A stretch of DNA of 64,000 bases, from assembly GCA_963921795.1 (NCBI GenBank), contig OY997650.1:15458860-15522859 (forward strand), written 5' to 3'. The position numbers and the translations under genes were made by a program. This document shows, piece after piece, positions 1-10,321 of the stretch (position 1 is the first letter of the stretch; every line of letters begins with the position of its first letter). This DNA is from Nannobrachium achirus. Lineage: Eukaryota > Chordata > Actinopteri > Myctophiformes > Myctophidae. Below the pieces are notes generated by a model that did not search any database, was not told the origin of the DNA, and saw only the letters and a program-made list of their open reading frames with translations.

Positions 1-575
1 AGTCCCAGAAAGGACTAGGTCTCCCTTACATTTGGACGGAGAATGAGTCAGAGGAGCTCTTGACTTTTCTTGACGTAGTTTAGTCGGGGTGGAGTGCTGT
101 TCCTCGCTTCCATGCTCAACATCATTTCTGCTGTTGTGCAGGGACAGGTAGCCGCTGTCCTGCAACACCTCATCCAGGAGGAACTGCTCTCCTTTGTGAA
201 TGTTCTTGTTTTCCTTGTTGTTGACTGGCCCGCTGTTGTCGAGAGGAAACAATTCAGTAGTCACACCCAAAGGTGTAAACTGAGGTTTGGCTGGGATGTG
301 CTCTTTCAATGGGGAGGCTGGGATGTGCTCTTTCAACGGGGAGGCTGGGATGTGCTCTTTCAACGGGGAGGCTGGGATGTGCTCTTTCAACGGGGAGGCT
401 GGGATATGCTCTTTCAATGGGGAGGTTTTGGTCTTAAGTATTTGCTTAGATGCTGTAGCTGCAGCAGAAAAGTCCTTCTCCATGTTGCTGCATGGAGCCC
501 TGAACTTCTCGTAACTAGATGTGCATTTCATGGTTATCGGTTCACTTGGAGATGCACAAATCATGAAGTCCACCC
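1..575 (-). CDS. fbxo5: fbxo5-like tandem copy, first coding exon (partial, runs off left edge)
   Basis: This is a second copy of the first coding exon of the Emi1/FBXO5 gene found complete at 3733-6748. The minus strand is open from the splice acceptor at about 576 (ATAG before GGGTGGAC) to base 1 with no stop; the first ATG is at 564-562. Shared features are the starts CASPSE and MKC, the NNKENKN segment, the phosphodegron DSGYLSL and the STPTKL segment. Two internal differences stand out. PLKEHIPA occurs five times in tandem (24-bp units, about 289-424) against once in the complete copy, and the KRSPYKLSP repeat of the complete copy is absent. The open frame and intact acceptor argue against an old pseudogene, but the F-box and zinc-binding exons would lie outside the window. 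Gene identity is firm; whether it is functional is inference. Confidence 0.8.
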
Positions 576-1430
576 CTATAAACAAACAAAGAAACAGAAA
601 TTATAATGAGGAAAAGAGATACATAGTAGGCTAGAGTCGACCATTACATGATCAGGCTGAACCCAACAACACCGTTCATGTAGGCTACGCTAAACTAGTC
701 ACAGTTGCCTACTCTTGAAACATTTTAGAGACACATAATCTGTTATCTCAATATGAGAGACACCATGCTTTTCACAAATCCTGAAACCATATTGTGTATT
801 CCGTGTAATATAAATAGCCATAAATTATAACTTCCAGTAGAGGGTGCTAATAGTATTAGCACCCTCTACTGGAAGTTATAATTTATGGCTATAATATAAA
901 CGCTGTTCCCTCCAGTTCTACACGAGAATAGTGCAACATTCTACCCAAAATTTTTTTGGCGCGGTATGCATTTGGCGCAAAGACTAGGTAACGCAACCAC
1001 ACTAGATTGTTTTAAAAATAGACTAAACCACAAGTCTGCCAATTAAATACAATAACTAAGTGACTGTCTATAGCTTGTTCCCAACTATAATGTAAAACTA
1101 TTGAATTGCTGTAGTAGTGACACATTATCGGGCGCACTCCGTTTACGCGCGCAACTCAAGTTATTTTAAATAAAATACAATGACTTGACGACATCTCTTT
1201 TGCGTTTTCTATCCGTGAAGTTCTGGTGAAGTTATGCCTAAAACACCTTTGTTGAACGTAGGCTAGTTATAAGTAGTAATAAGGTTAGCCGCATTAGCTT
1301 GCTACTTGCTAGTAACTTAGCTCAAGTTGTGGACTGGACATGTCGTCAACCACACCAGTTTGTAAACCGACCAAATACAATATAAAGCAGCATCATGCTG
1401 TATATAGTACGTTCTATAAACACCTCTTAC
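576..1430 (-). other. Intron 1 of the fbxo5-like tandem copy
   Basis: The interval lies between the putative untranslated exon 1 (donor CGAG/GTAAGAGG on the minus strand, exon end at 1431) and the coding exon. It aligns by eye with 6749-7528 of the complete gene over most of its length. It contains a 77-bp palindromic insertion (815-891) missing from the other copy. Two E2F-like TTTGGCGC motifs near 956-980 are altered in the other copy. Confidence 0.6.
815..891. mobile_element. 77-bp perfect palindromic insertion with 9-bp target duplication
   Basis: Two 38-nt arms are exact reverse complements separated by one G. The element is flanked by the direct repeat taatataaa at 806-814 and 892-900. 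The corresponding site in the second fbxo5 copy (about 6962-6975, aatataaaggctt) has one such flank and no palindrome, so it serves as an empty site. No coding capacity. It looks like a miniature fold-back element; the family is not recognised. Confidence 0.85.
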
Positions 1431-1770
1431 CTCGTATTAAGATTGTCTTTATTGAAGTAATAATCTCCTACTCCTAGTTTTCCATGCAACAACAACAACA
1501 GCAAACTCCACTATAGTACTATTACGTCGTCGTCTACAACTTACTACGTACGTATCCAGAGGTAAGATGTGTGAACTGAGCTGCCTGCAGTGCGTAGCGG
1601 CGGCCGCCGCCAGATTCCTCATTTAAAATCGGTGCCAAAATTCGTGCAGCCAATGAGAGCGCAGCTCGCCCACGCCTGCCCGGCGCGTGCTTTAAATCTG
1701 TAGCCAATGGCAAGCCGCGAGACAACCCTGGGACAACCCACTCCAGCCTATGACTCCAGCGTGTTGACGT
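1431..1770 (-). promoter_or_regulatory. Promoter and untranslated exon 1 of the fbxo5-like copy
   Basis: The sequence parallels the promoter of the complete fbxo5. Two CCAAT boxes (1650-1654 and 1704-1708) lie 54 bp apart, matching a pair at 7699-7703 and 7751-7755 spaced 52 bp. A GGCGGCCGCCGCC GC-rich block and TTTAAAAT/TTTAAATC motifs are present. CCAAT (NF-Y) boxes with such motifs are common in cell-cycle promoters, and Emi1 is a known E2F target, but binding here is inference. The presumed exon ends at 1431 with a GTAAGAGG donor. It carries a three-codon upstream ORF (ATG at 1485-1483, stop at 1476-1474). The transcription start is not determined. Confidence 0.5.
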
Positions 1771-2024
1771 GATTGGTTCTCAAAGTGGGGTTCGGGGACC
1801 CCCAGGGGTCTTTGAGGGAGTTCCAGGGGGTCCTCATCTAAATGATAGATTTCAAGGTGTAACCTACCCTATTTTTTGATTTGTACACTCGGATTTAAAT
1901 TATCATTGATTTTACAACATAAATTGGGTTCCCAGGCAGAGATAGAAATACAATTAAATAGCTTAAATGCATGTCAAAGTGTCTAATTGGAGGCCTTCTT
2001 GACGTGAAAGTTTGAGAACCACTG
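1771..2024. mobile_element. hAT-like MITE (GGTTCTCAAA ends)
   Basis: The left end reads ttggttctcaaagtgggg and the right end gtttgagaaccactgg, giving terminal inverted repeats of the ggttctcaaa type known from hAT/Charlie-like elements. No ORF. It begins about where homology between the two fbxo5 copies ends, so it may mark one edge of the duplication. A target duplication was not identified. Confidence 0.55.
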
Positions 2025-2149
2025 GTAGCCTTTTTCTCCCAATTTTTATGCTTTTGTAATTGATGTTATCCTTTTTCTGCTTTTGAAATTGATGTTATTC
2101 TATGTTCTAGCTGTCTGTCTTTCAATGTTATGAGATACATAAAGTGCTT

Positions 2150-2640
2150 TATATGAGATACTTAAAGTGTGGTTCCTGTGGAAATAAGCCTCGGCTTTCT
2201 AGGATCTCCTTTTAGTTGACCTTGTACCAGTGATTTGTACTGTCATGAAACTGTACTTTTTTTCTATTGCAAACTTCTAATAAATTCTTCAATCAATCAA
2301 AAACTCCTGTGTGTAAATAAGCCGTAAAGCTTACCAGGATCTAATTTTAGTTGACCTTATACCAGATTTGTGCTGTCATGAAACTACTTTTTTTCTGTAG
2401 CAAACTGCTCTTCAATCAAAACCTACTTGACAGGATCCCGACCCAGGAGGACCAGTTAGGCCTACATTACATCGATAGTCAAATCTTGGAGACGATGAAT
2501 TCAGTGGTTCTCCAACTTTAATTCCAAGTGACATAACGTACACGACAAAGGAGAAGCATAAAGGGCAAGGGTGGCCTTGTCATGAAACTGTACCTTTCCT
2601 CTGCAAACTTCTAAAGTCTTCAATCAAAACTGAAGATGCA
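2150..2640 (+). repeat. Three adjacent copies of a retroelement-like 3' tail
   Basis: A module containing ggatctccttttagttgacc, gtcatgaaactgtac and a (tcaa)n-like end occurs at about 2160-2305 and again, diverged, at 2306-2430 and 2570-2640. The reverse complement of the same module fills the loop of the hairpin at 29004-29297. The simple (TCAA)n end suggests the 3' terminus of a non-LTR retrotransposon or a SINE derived from it; the family is not named. Confidence 0.5.
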
Positions 2641-3397
2641 GAAATAGTAAAGAACTAGTGATTCAACGACACAATGTTGCCATCTAGTGGAGAAGACATT
2701 GTGCTTCATGCCGAGTAACTAAACTCTACTTGCCTTAGCAGCACAAGTAGGTTCTTCTAATCACCTAGTTGTCCATTTCGAGTTGAAAGTGCTCTAGAAT
2801 GTAGTAATAACTGTTCAACCTTGTGAATGCAAGGTAACCTACAGCAAAATGAATCCATGTAGCCTGTACAGTAAGCCTACTGTATGTCAGCATATAGTAA
2901 GTTTTAGTTTACAATGTTCATTTAAAGAATTTAATGGGGGAAGGAAGGTCAAGGTGTAAGCAGCAAGAATGTGTATGACAGGTCTCATGTACTGGGCTTG
3001 AACCCATTACACCAATGTATTAGGTTGTCTGAGGCCACACTTTCCTAGCCTGGGGCCAGCCTAGATACTAATGCATCTAGCTAACTAACTGCAGTGTCTA
3101 TCATTCCCTCCTTGTTTTAACATGGCTGGGATGTCTAGCTCAGCTAGGCTAACACTTTCTTAGACAGTAAGATCTGAATTCTTAACCCATACTTGACAGT
3201 GGGGATGAGGTATTGTGAATAATACAAAGAGACAGCAGTTTATGGAGAGACTGTATTTACATACAAAAATAAAATTGTCAATACAATTTATTGAAACGTG
3301 TATAATTTACAACATTGACATAAAATAAAACACCCATAACTGTACAGTTAAAAACATTAAAAGTGCAACAAAGCACCATTTATTTTGGTTAAAAACG
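2641..3397. other. Intergenic stretch without recognised features
   Basis: AT-rich sequence between the two fbxo5 copies. No exon, long repeat or RNA gene was recognised. The part nearest 3280-3400 may belong to the fbxo5 3' UTR, since minus-strand AATAAA signals occur near 3382-3377 and 3290-3285. Confidence 0.4.
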
Positions 3398-3401
3398 TTA
3401 A

Positions 3402-3669
3402 ACTTTCTAGCTCATCCAAAAAAAGTGACACATTTTCTATCTATCAATTACACACCTCATTAAGCCTTGAATTCGTGGAGATTGTTGGTCACATTCCTGA
3501 GCCAATAATTTGAGGAGATTGTTGGTCACATTTCTGAGCCAATAATTTGACAACGGAGGATTAGGAGGCTCATCAATTATTGTCATAGAAATTAGAAAAA
3601 GTATCAATGAATTCAAGGATTCAATGGGATGTGCAATTGATAGAAAATTCACTTTTTGGATGAACTCCT
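3402..3669. mobile_element. TTAA-flanked fold-back MITE in the fbxo5 3' UTR
   Basis: The element lies between TTAA at 3398-3401 and TTAA at 3670-3673. The right end ggatgaactcct matches the family seen at 18800-19121 and 55028-55268, whose ends read aggagtagttcaccc. The left end is diverged (ctcatccaaaaaa). It contains a 47-48 bp direct repeat (ggagattgttggtcaca... at about 3477 and 3514). It starts 64 bp after the fbxo5 stop codon, so it is probably transcribed in the 3' UTR. Confidence 0.65.
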
Positions 3670-3732
3670 TTAAGAGTCCAAATATTGGCTACAAACAGAC
3701 GCATTTGTTCTCGGAGCACTGCAGTCTGTCCA

Positions 3733-6700
3733 TCACAGGCGCTTTACATTTTTCTTGCTGCGAGCACTGCCTGGGAGAATAGTGGACATCTTGGAAGTGT
3801 GTCGAGCAATGCGGGGCGTCACCATTCGGCAGGGGGTCGAGCCGTGGAAGGTTTCCTGGCAGCAGGTGCAAAACTCAAAGCTGCAGCTGGCACGCGTGCA
3901 TGTCGCCCTCTGAGCCTCCACCAGGTGCTTGGCAGGCGAGCCACAGAGCTTACAAGAACGCAGAGACTCGTGCTGCTTGAGACCACCGGCCGCCTGTTGG
4001 GGAAAATGAACAAATGTTTTAGGGAGTGAACTACTCCATGAATGAAAGGCATTTCTTTGCGTGAACAGGGAGATTTGTTTTCCACTGTGACAAACGGGGG
4101 CAGCCCTCTATTCAGAAACACCCCTATTCAGAAATACCCCAACTGAGGTTAGGGTTAGGTGACACCTCCATTTAGAATAATGGAAGTCAATCTTCTGAAT
4201 AGAGTGTGTAACCGTGACAAACAAAGTTTGTTTCTGCTCACCCCAATTAATGCCCAATTTATACTATATGAACTCTCACAAAACGCTCTTTGCCATGGGC
4301 GTGCTTGTAGATCGTCCATTTTTGCCAAATGTTCACCTTATGAGATGACATGCCCAGTTTCGAAAACATGGCATGATTGCCCTCATCAGTTGTGGCCAGC
4401 CCAGGTACCATACAAATGGGGCTTTACAAATAGAATGCTGACACAATATAAACAAAACTCACCTGTATGTATTCATTGAAGCGAGAATTGTTGGACAAAG
4501 GGGTTCGTCTGCCAGCCCTGTAGTTCGGGGTGGCTGATGTGGATGAAGGAGTGGAGGATGCAAGAGACTGCATGCTGGATAACACCACCCTTGAGAGGGT
4601 ATCATTTCTGGTCAGAATGCACCAATTCTCCTGTCCTGAAGAGTTTCTTGACTCCTACATAGACACAGAATGAATATCAGGAATTAACATGTGGCGACAG
4701 TTCAAAAGAAACTATGAAGGGATGTTATTTTAAAATTGCATGTTGAGATTCAATCAGTACTTGTTCTGCCCTTGGTTAAATATATAATAAGTACCAAACC
4801 CGAAAAAGCCAGTTTTACATAAGTGGAGGAGGAACCAAAACAGTTACGATATTACTATAGTTTATTCAGATGATATTGGACATAGGGTTTTATAAGACCA
4901 CTGTGTGTAAACAAGATAAAGCCAGCTGTCCTACTTGCAAGTGGAAATAAAGAATAGAGGTCATCTGACACTCTGAGTCAACTAGATGTTCAAAAACACT
5001 GTTACATGACAAGTGTGCAAGACTGGAAGCTCTATGGTCTTAACTCCAGGTGTACTTAACATAAGCATGAGGGCCTCATGACCATCTATTCAGAAAAGAT
5101 GGGAGTGAATTTGTGTCTTTACCTTCAGTGTCGCTCGAGCCTGTTGACACCTGTTGTGAGCAGCTGCATCTTCATTAATTATTTTCCTCCAGGACCTGCT
5201 CACCTTTCTACAGCTGGGAAAACACATAAACAACAAATTAAATTGCTGTACAAGATGAAGATGGACCAGGTAAACAAATAGGCACCATTAGCTAAAACGT
5301 CTCATTCACTAGTAAAATAATTGAGTTGAAGCTAAACATTGTGTTGTAGTAGGCCTACTCTAACAGCAATACTTTAAATCCTGATCTCCCGCTCTTTTCT
5401 TTTGACCTCTCTTGTTGCAAAAAAAAATAAAAAATGTAGGGCACAAACTGCTCACCCAGGTGCCTATGCTACCTGAATTATTGAATAAACTGTTTGGAGT
5501 GGATAAGTTGTAGAACAGTTTAAAGTCAAGAATGTGGGAGAGATTATGCAGAGCTCATATAGTCCAGGTGCAACATGTGCAATTTCTGACCTCAATACAG
5601 CTTAAACGATGAAATGAGTCAAGATTATAATTCTAATAATTAATACATCTATTACTTATTCTTGTTCTGCACATAGAACATTGGCTGATATAGAAAATTC
5701 AGTCAGCTAAACAAATCTTCCACTCAAAGCAACTACTCATAGATTTCCAGTTGTCCTGTTACCTGATGAGGTCCATGTCTCCCAGCAAAGCCAGTACGTT
5801 GGTCAGCATCACCCTCATGTTCCTGGAGAGCAGAGAGGAGAATACATCCACATATTCCCTCCCCATATGCCCTCCAATCACTCTGTCCAATAGGTGGTCC
5901 TCTGCAACCTTATCCACCACACTCCAGTCATACCTGCAACATCAGAGATCAGCAGAGCGTTAAAGTCAAGTCTTATTTAAAAACCGATGATGACATGCAA
6001 GATACATTGTTGTTGCTGCTGTGCTGATGACTGTACCTCTTGTTTTTCAGGAATCCCTTTTCAAGCTCTTCACACACAGCCTGCTGGAACTTCACTATGG
6101 GCAGCAGGTTTTGGTCACTCTGGGACAGAGCAGTGGTGGACGCCACAGAGCTTTGCGACTGCTTCTTCCAGAGGCACATTCTAGGTGTAGAATTGAACAC
6201 CGTCCCAGATGGGGCTACTTTACATTTAGATGTAGAAAGTTTATATGGGGACCTTTTAGATGGAGAAAGTTTATATGGGGACCGTTTAGGTGGAGAAAGT
6301 TTATATGGAGAACGTTTAGATGGAGACCACGTCGGTGCGCTTGACTTTTCTTGACAAAGTTTAGTTGGGGTGGAGTGCTCTTCCTCACTTCCATGCTCAT
6401 CATTTCTGCTGTTGTACAGGGACAGGTAGCCGCTGTCCTGCAACACCTCATCCAGGAGGAAATGCTCTCCATTGTGACTGTTCTTGTTTTCCTTGTTGTT
6501 GACTGGCCCGCTGTTGTTGAGAGAACACAATTCAGTAGTCACATCCACGGGTGTGAACTGAGGTTTGGCTGGGATGTGCTCTTTCAATGGGGAGGTTTTG
6601 GCCTTAAGTGTTAGCTTAGCTGGTGTAGCTGCAGCAGACAAGTTCTTCTCCATGTTGCTGCATGGAGCCCTGACCTCCTCCTCGTAAAAAGATGGGCATT

Positions 6701-6737
6701 TCATGGTTATCAGTTCACTTGGAGACGCACAAATCAT
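3733..6737 (-). CDS. fbxo5: F-box only protein 5 (Emi1), complete
   Basis: Emi1 inhibits the anaphase-promoting complex and is itself removed through SCF-beta-TrCP (family knowledge). Minus-strand coding exons are 6748-6037 (ATG at 6737), 5933-5763, 5213-5123, 4654-4463 and 3993-3733. All have GT-AG borders, and they join to 1416 nt, 471 codons plus stop (human about 447). Visible features: KEN at residues 82-84; degron DSGYLS at 101-106; three KRSPYKL units at about 141-167; LPIVKFQQAVC at 212-222; F-box region at about 235-310 (DMDLI, then KVSRSWRKI); zinc-binding region C-x2-C-x14-C-x4-C-x4-C-x2-C-x4-H-x4-C at 399-440; C-terminal KRL. The zinc region and RL tail are the known APC/C-inhibitory parts. 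The ATG was chosen because the conceptual exon 1 has only a short out-of-frame ORF. Its mtrf1l neighbour agrees with human synteny. Confidence 0.95.
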
Positions 6738-6748
6738 GAAGTCCACCC

Positions 6749-7528
6749 CTATAGGAAAAAAAGAAACAAAAATTGTATATTAGGCTCAGATATAGAGACT
6801 AGGCTACTAGTAGACCATTACATCAAGCTGGAGGACACCGTTCGTGTAGGCTATGCTAAACTAGTCACAGCACTCTTAAACACATTTTTAGAGACACATA
6901 CAGTATCTCAATACGTGAGACACCCAGTTCTTCACAATGAAAGAAACCATCCATGTATCCTGGAATATAAAGGCTTTTGCCTCTAGACTAGTAGTTCTTT
7001 TCTACACTAGAATTGTGCAACATTTGCCACCAAAGTTTTTGCGCGCCGCGGTATGCATTTGTCACAAAGACTAGGACACGCAAACATACTAGATTGAATT
7101 TAAAAGTAGACTACACGACTACACCACACACACATTAGTTTACCTATTAAATACAATAACTATAGAACTGTCTACAGCTTGTAATGTTCCCAGTGTGATA
7201 TTGCCTAAACTACTGAATTTCTGTAGTGACACATTATCGGGGAGCACTCGGTTTACGCGCGCAACTCAAGTTATTTTAAATAAAACATTGGCGACATGGT
7301 GTTCTTTTGGGTTTTATCTATCCGTGCAGTTATAGTCCTGAACCCGTTTTAAAAATCACTTTTAGCACTTTTGAAAGTAGTCTGCGATAAGTAGGTACCC
7401 GGGTCTTACTAATAAGGTTAGCCGCATTAGCTTGCTAGTAACTTAGCTTAAGCTGTAAACGTACCAATATAAACTAAGCAGCATCATGCTGTATGTACAG
7501 TATGCAGTGCGTTATAAAAACCTCTTAC
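6749..7528 (-). other. Intron 1 of fbxo5
   Basis: Lies between the putative 5' untranslated exon (donor CGCG/GTAAGAGG at 7529/7528) and the acceptor before the first coding exon. It is homologous to 576-1430 but lacks the 77-bp palindrome and has altered E2F-like motifs. No coding signal was seen. Confidence 0.55.
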
Positions 7529-7810
7529 CGCGTGTTTTAGATTGTCGTCAAAAAGATTGCCGCCAAGTTTTCCATATAATAGGCTCTGGTGTCTGGTCCA
7601 GCACGATCGATCACTAGTTCCACTATTTACTTTCTTTTACTAAAATGCGGCGCCAGCGCCAGATTCCTGGTTTAAAATCGGTGCTGAAATTCGTGCAGCC
7701 AATGTGAGCGCAGCTCGCCCAGCTGCTCGGCGTTAGCTTTAAATCCGTATCCAATGGCAAGCGCCAGTCAACCCTGAGACAACCCACCGGCTTTATGACG
7801 TCTAGTAGCC
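7529..7810 (-). promoter_or_regulatory. fbxo5 promoter and untranslated exon 1
   Basis: Contains CCAAT boxes at 7699-7703 and 7751-7755, a GCGGCGCC block at about 7648 and TTTAAAAT/TTTAAATC motifs. All are mirrored in the other copy at 1431-1770. Exon 1 ends at 7529. The arrangement fits a cell-cycle promoter of the NF-Y type; the transcription start is not determined and factor binding is inference. Confidence 0.5.
7537..7575 (-). other. Upstream ORF in fbxo5 exon 1 (12 codons)
   Basis: ATG at 7575-7573 reads MENLAAIFLTTI and stops at TAA 7539-7537, just before the exon 1 donor. The other copy keeps the same ATGGAAAAC start, but a TAG follows after three codons. If exon 1 is transcribed as inferred, this uORF could damp translation of the downstream start. 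Confidence 0.4.
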
Positions 7811-7872
7811 TACGTGACTGACAGACAGGACCCATGCAGGAGGACTAGAGTCAAAGATAGAGTGAGGCCTAT

Positions 7873-8326
7873 CAGGGGTCTTCATGTTTTCGGCCAAGGA
7901 CCCCTTAGTTGAGAGAGATGAAGCAGGGACCAGTCACCCTGACCCCACAACCTTTTCATAGATTCCATAGTTTCATAAAGTTGACGGCACAATCATCAGT
8001 GTATTTTGGATTCATGTCAATTTGTGTTTTCAGATATTTAATCACTTGAGTAGTCAACACTTAATAAACTTGACCTTTCACTCTGTACTACTTTCCCCCT
8101 CTACACCAAAGCTCTTTGCCGAAAATAGCCGATCTACAAGCTCACAATGCCTCGCAGTTGTGAGCTTGTAGATCTGCTATCTCAGAATATGGACGCTAGG
8201 GTTCAAGTGGTTAAAATAAAAAAGGGGAAAAAAGTTTCTATCACACAAAGATTTGGAGGACCCCCTGTAGTAACTCTGAGGACCCCTAGGGGTCCCTGGC
8301 CTTACCCCCTGTTGAAGACCCTTGGT
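7873..8326 (+). mobile_element. hAT-like MITE with internal hairpin (family A)
   Basis: Starts caggggtcttcatg and ends gttgaagacccttg, closely matching 47313-48379 over its whole length (ttttcggccaaggacccctt, the caatcatcagtgtattttgg block and the ggttcaagtggtta block). It contains the GATCTACAAGCTC hairpin at 8125-8180. No convincing target duplication was found at this copy. Confidence 0.7.
8125..8180. repeat. GATCTACAAGCTC hairpin module, copy 1
   Basis: Arms atagccgatctacaagctca and tgagcttgtagatctgctat enclose a short loop (caatgcctcgcagttg). It sits inside the family A hAT-like element. The arms differ from each other at one position (cc/gc). Confidence 0.8.
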
Positions 8327-9458
8327 ATCTGCACAATTCTACCACTGACTGGCCAGACAGGACCCCGACCCATTCCAGGAGGACTAGTGAGGCCTTATAA
8401 TATTATAATGTATTAGTAGAGTTAGAGTTAGAGTTCTATATATTAGCCTACTTATTTTAGTCATATATTAGGCCTATAGGAGGATCCTGCTGATTTTCAC
8501 CACCCATCCCAGATGAAATGCAATTCAAATCCATTTAAATTCAAAGAAGCTTTATTTGCATGATAAAACGGCTACTATTTCCAAAGCAAGTGTCAAAATA
8601 AAATAAAAACAGTTGAAAATGGGGAACATACAGTTGGAGGGGGTACATTAACATTGTGTAAACATAGCTATGTCGCATTGTCTCATCATATTATAGACTA
8701 TATACACTATACAGGGTATAGCTTTTGCAACAAATAGCCCCCTTAATACAGAAAAAAATGCTTTTAAAAGTAGCAGCTCTGTTCATACTGTATGTGCACT
8801 TGTGCAGTAGGTCCTTAGGGTGGTTGTGTTCCAGTCTCTAGCCTTCTTTTATCGCAACAGTTCACAAATCTTGCAGCACTACCTGATTAGAAATACACTA
8901 CCTGATAAGCAAGTGGTTCTCAATCGACCCCCAGGTGAACCCAGTTTCCTTGGGTGAACCTTTAGGGTCCCTGGACTCCCTGGACCCCACTTTAAGAGTT
9001 ATGGTTACAGTAGTCTTCAAAGGAAGAGGAACTTTTCGTTGACGATAGTAAGCCAGATTGTGGTTACAGTGACTGCAATTATGGCAGGCATTCTGTTGTG
9101 TAGTAGCATATCTCCTTAAAAAAACGAAATAGGCCCCTATCTGTGTAGGCTATAGAATTAGTCCTCATGCTCATACTTTCACAAAATAGCAAAGAAAACA
9201 ACAAAAATCTGGGACTTTAAAATCACTTAGAGAGATGGACCGTTACTCTTATACAGGTATGTACATTTCTAATATAATTGAACTGAATTGAAAACTAGAA
9301 CAATAGGCCTACATAGGTAGGGTTGACTTTATTCACATTCTATCATGGTCATGTTTTGTTGAAATAAGAAAGGACAACATAAAGATTCAAGAATATCCTA
9401 AACTATAGCAACTTACTATAGTCGAACTCTAATGTTTGTGTGAGTGTGAGACCTAGGT

Positions 9459-9487
9459 CTGGGGGGGGGGGGGGGGGGGGAGGGGGG
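9459..9487 (+). repeat. G homopolymer run
   Basis: About 22 consecutive G, one A, then six G. Such runs are prone to slippage and sequencing error, and the run could form a G-quadruplex. Confidence 0.9.
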
Positions 9488-10253
9488 CATGCCCGGACAG
9501 GGAGTCAGGGGCCAATAGGACCCTGCAGGTAGTCTTCTGGGGCCCCCGTTGTGAAACTACTATGGCAGACTGGAACTCTCTATGCATATAGTATAGTTTC
9601 ACACCCCTGGGTGGAATGTGTTGGTGGGCTGTTGTTTCAGTGAAACCACACGACACAGGGATGGGGGATGTTTCTTCTTACTTTAGAAAAAAGAAAGAAA
9701 GCGAAGGAAAAAGTACAAAATAGTCCTATATTTAATTATATCAATTAACTATTAAATGGTCAAGGATTTTAGTATCACATATAGGCCTATATGCCGCTGT
9801 GGAAACATTTGCAGGCAATGGGCTGATTGTTCTGCTGTATGGACAAAAATGAAATAAAAGTGACATAAAATCAAAAGACATATGACATCACACACTGATA
9901 AAGGTGCATTCTAAAAACAACACGAAAAAGGATACTGTCTGTTGTCTATTTCCTATTGAAATCATTGTGGTAGGTCAACTTAAGAGACCTCATAGCCTAC
10001 ATCATTCATTTGCATACCAACCAGCATAAATGGTCCTGCATAAATAATGCTAATTAATTAAATGATCCAACAGCCACAATGGGCGGCTTAAAGAGTTGTT
10101 AATGCCTGGCAAAGGCATTTCAAAGTCAAAGAGATAAGAATCATAAGATACATAGTGACAGAGCAGAGGCACGGTATGGTGGTTAAAGGAGTGATTCTCA
10201 AAGTGGGGACCAGTTTTACAACTGTACAGCTAGTACATCAGCTATTTGAAAAT

Positions 10254-10321
10254 AATAGGACTATCTACAAGCTCACAGCTGTCCCGATGCGAATGCCATG
10301 TGAGCTTGTAGACCAGCTATT
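10254..10321. repeat. GATCTACAAGCTC hairpin module, copy 2 (diverged)
   Basis: Left arm ctatctacaagctcac (10261-10276) and right arm gtgagcttgtagaccagcta face each other across a loop of about 23 nt. The host sequence is a hAT-like fragment unlike family A. Confidence 0.7.

Noticed and set aside
94-606. Plus-strand 170-codon frame with WDVLFQ repeats
   Set aside because: It is the antisense shadow of the PLKEHIPA repeats in the minus-strand fbxo5 exon, which has family similarity; the plus frame has none.
8147-8416. 89-codon plus-strand frame
   Set aside because: It runs through the hairpin and right end of a hAT-like MITE and shows no protein-family resemblance.
9459-9487. A regulatory G-quadruplex
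   Set aside because: A G run alone, with one A, far from any gene start. It could fold, but nothing ties it to regulation and its length is unreliable.
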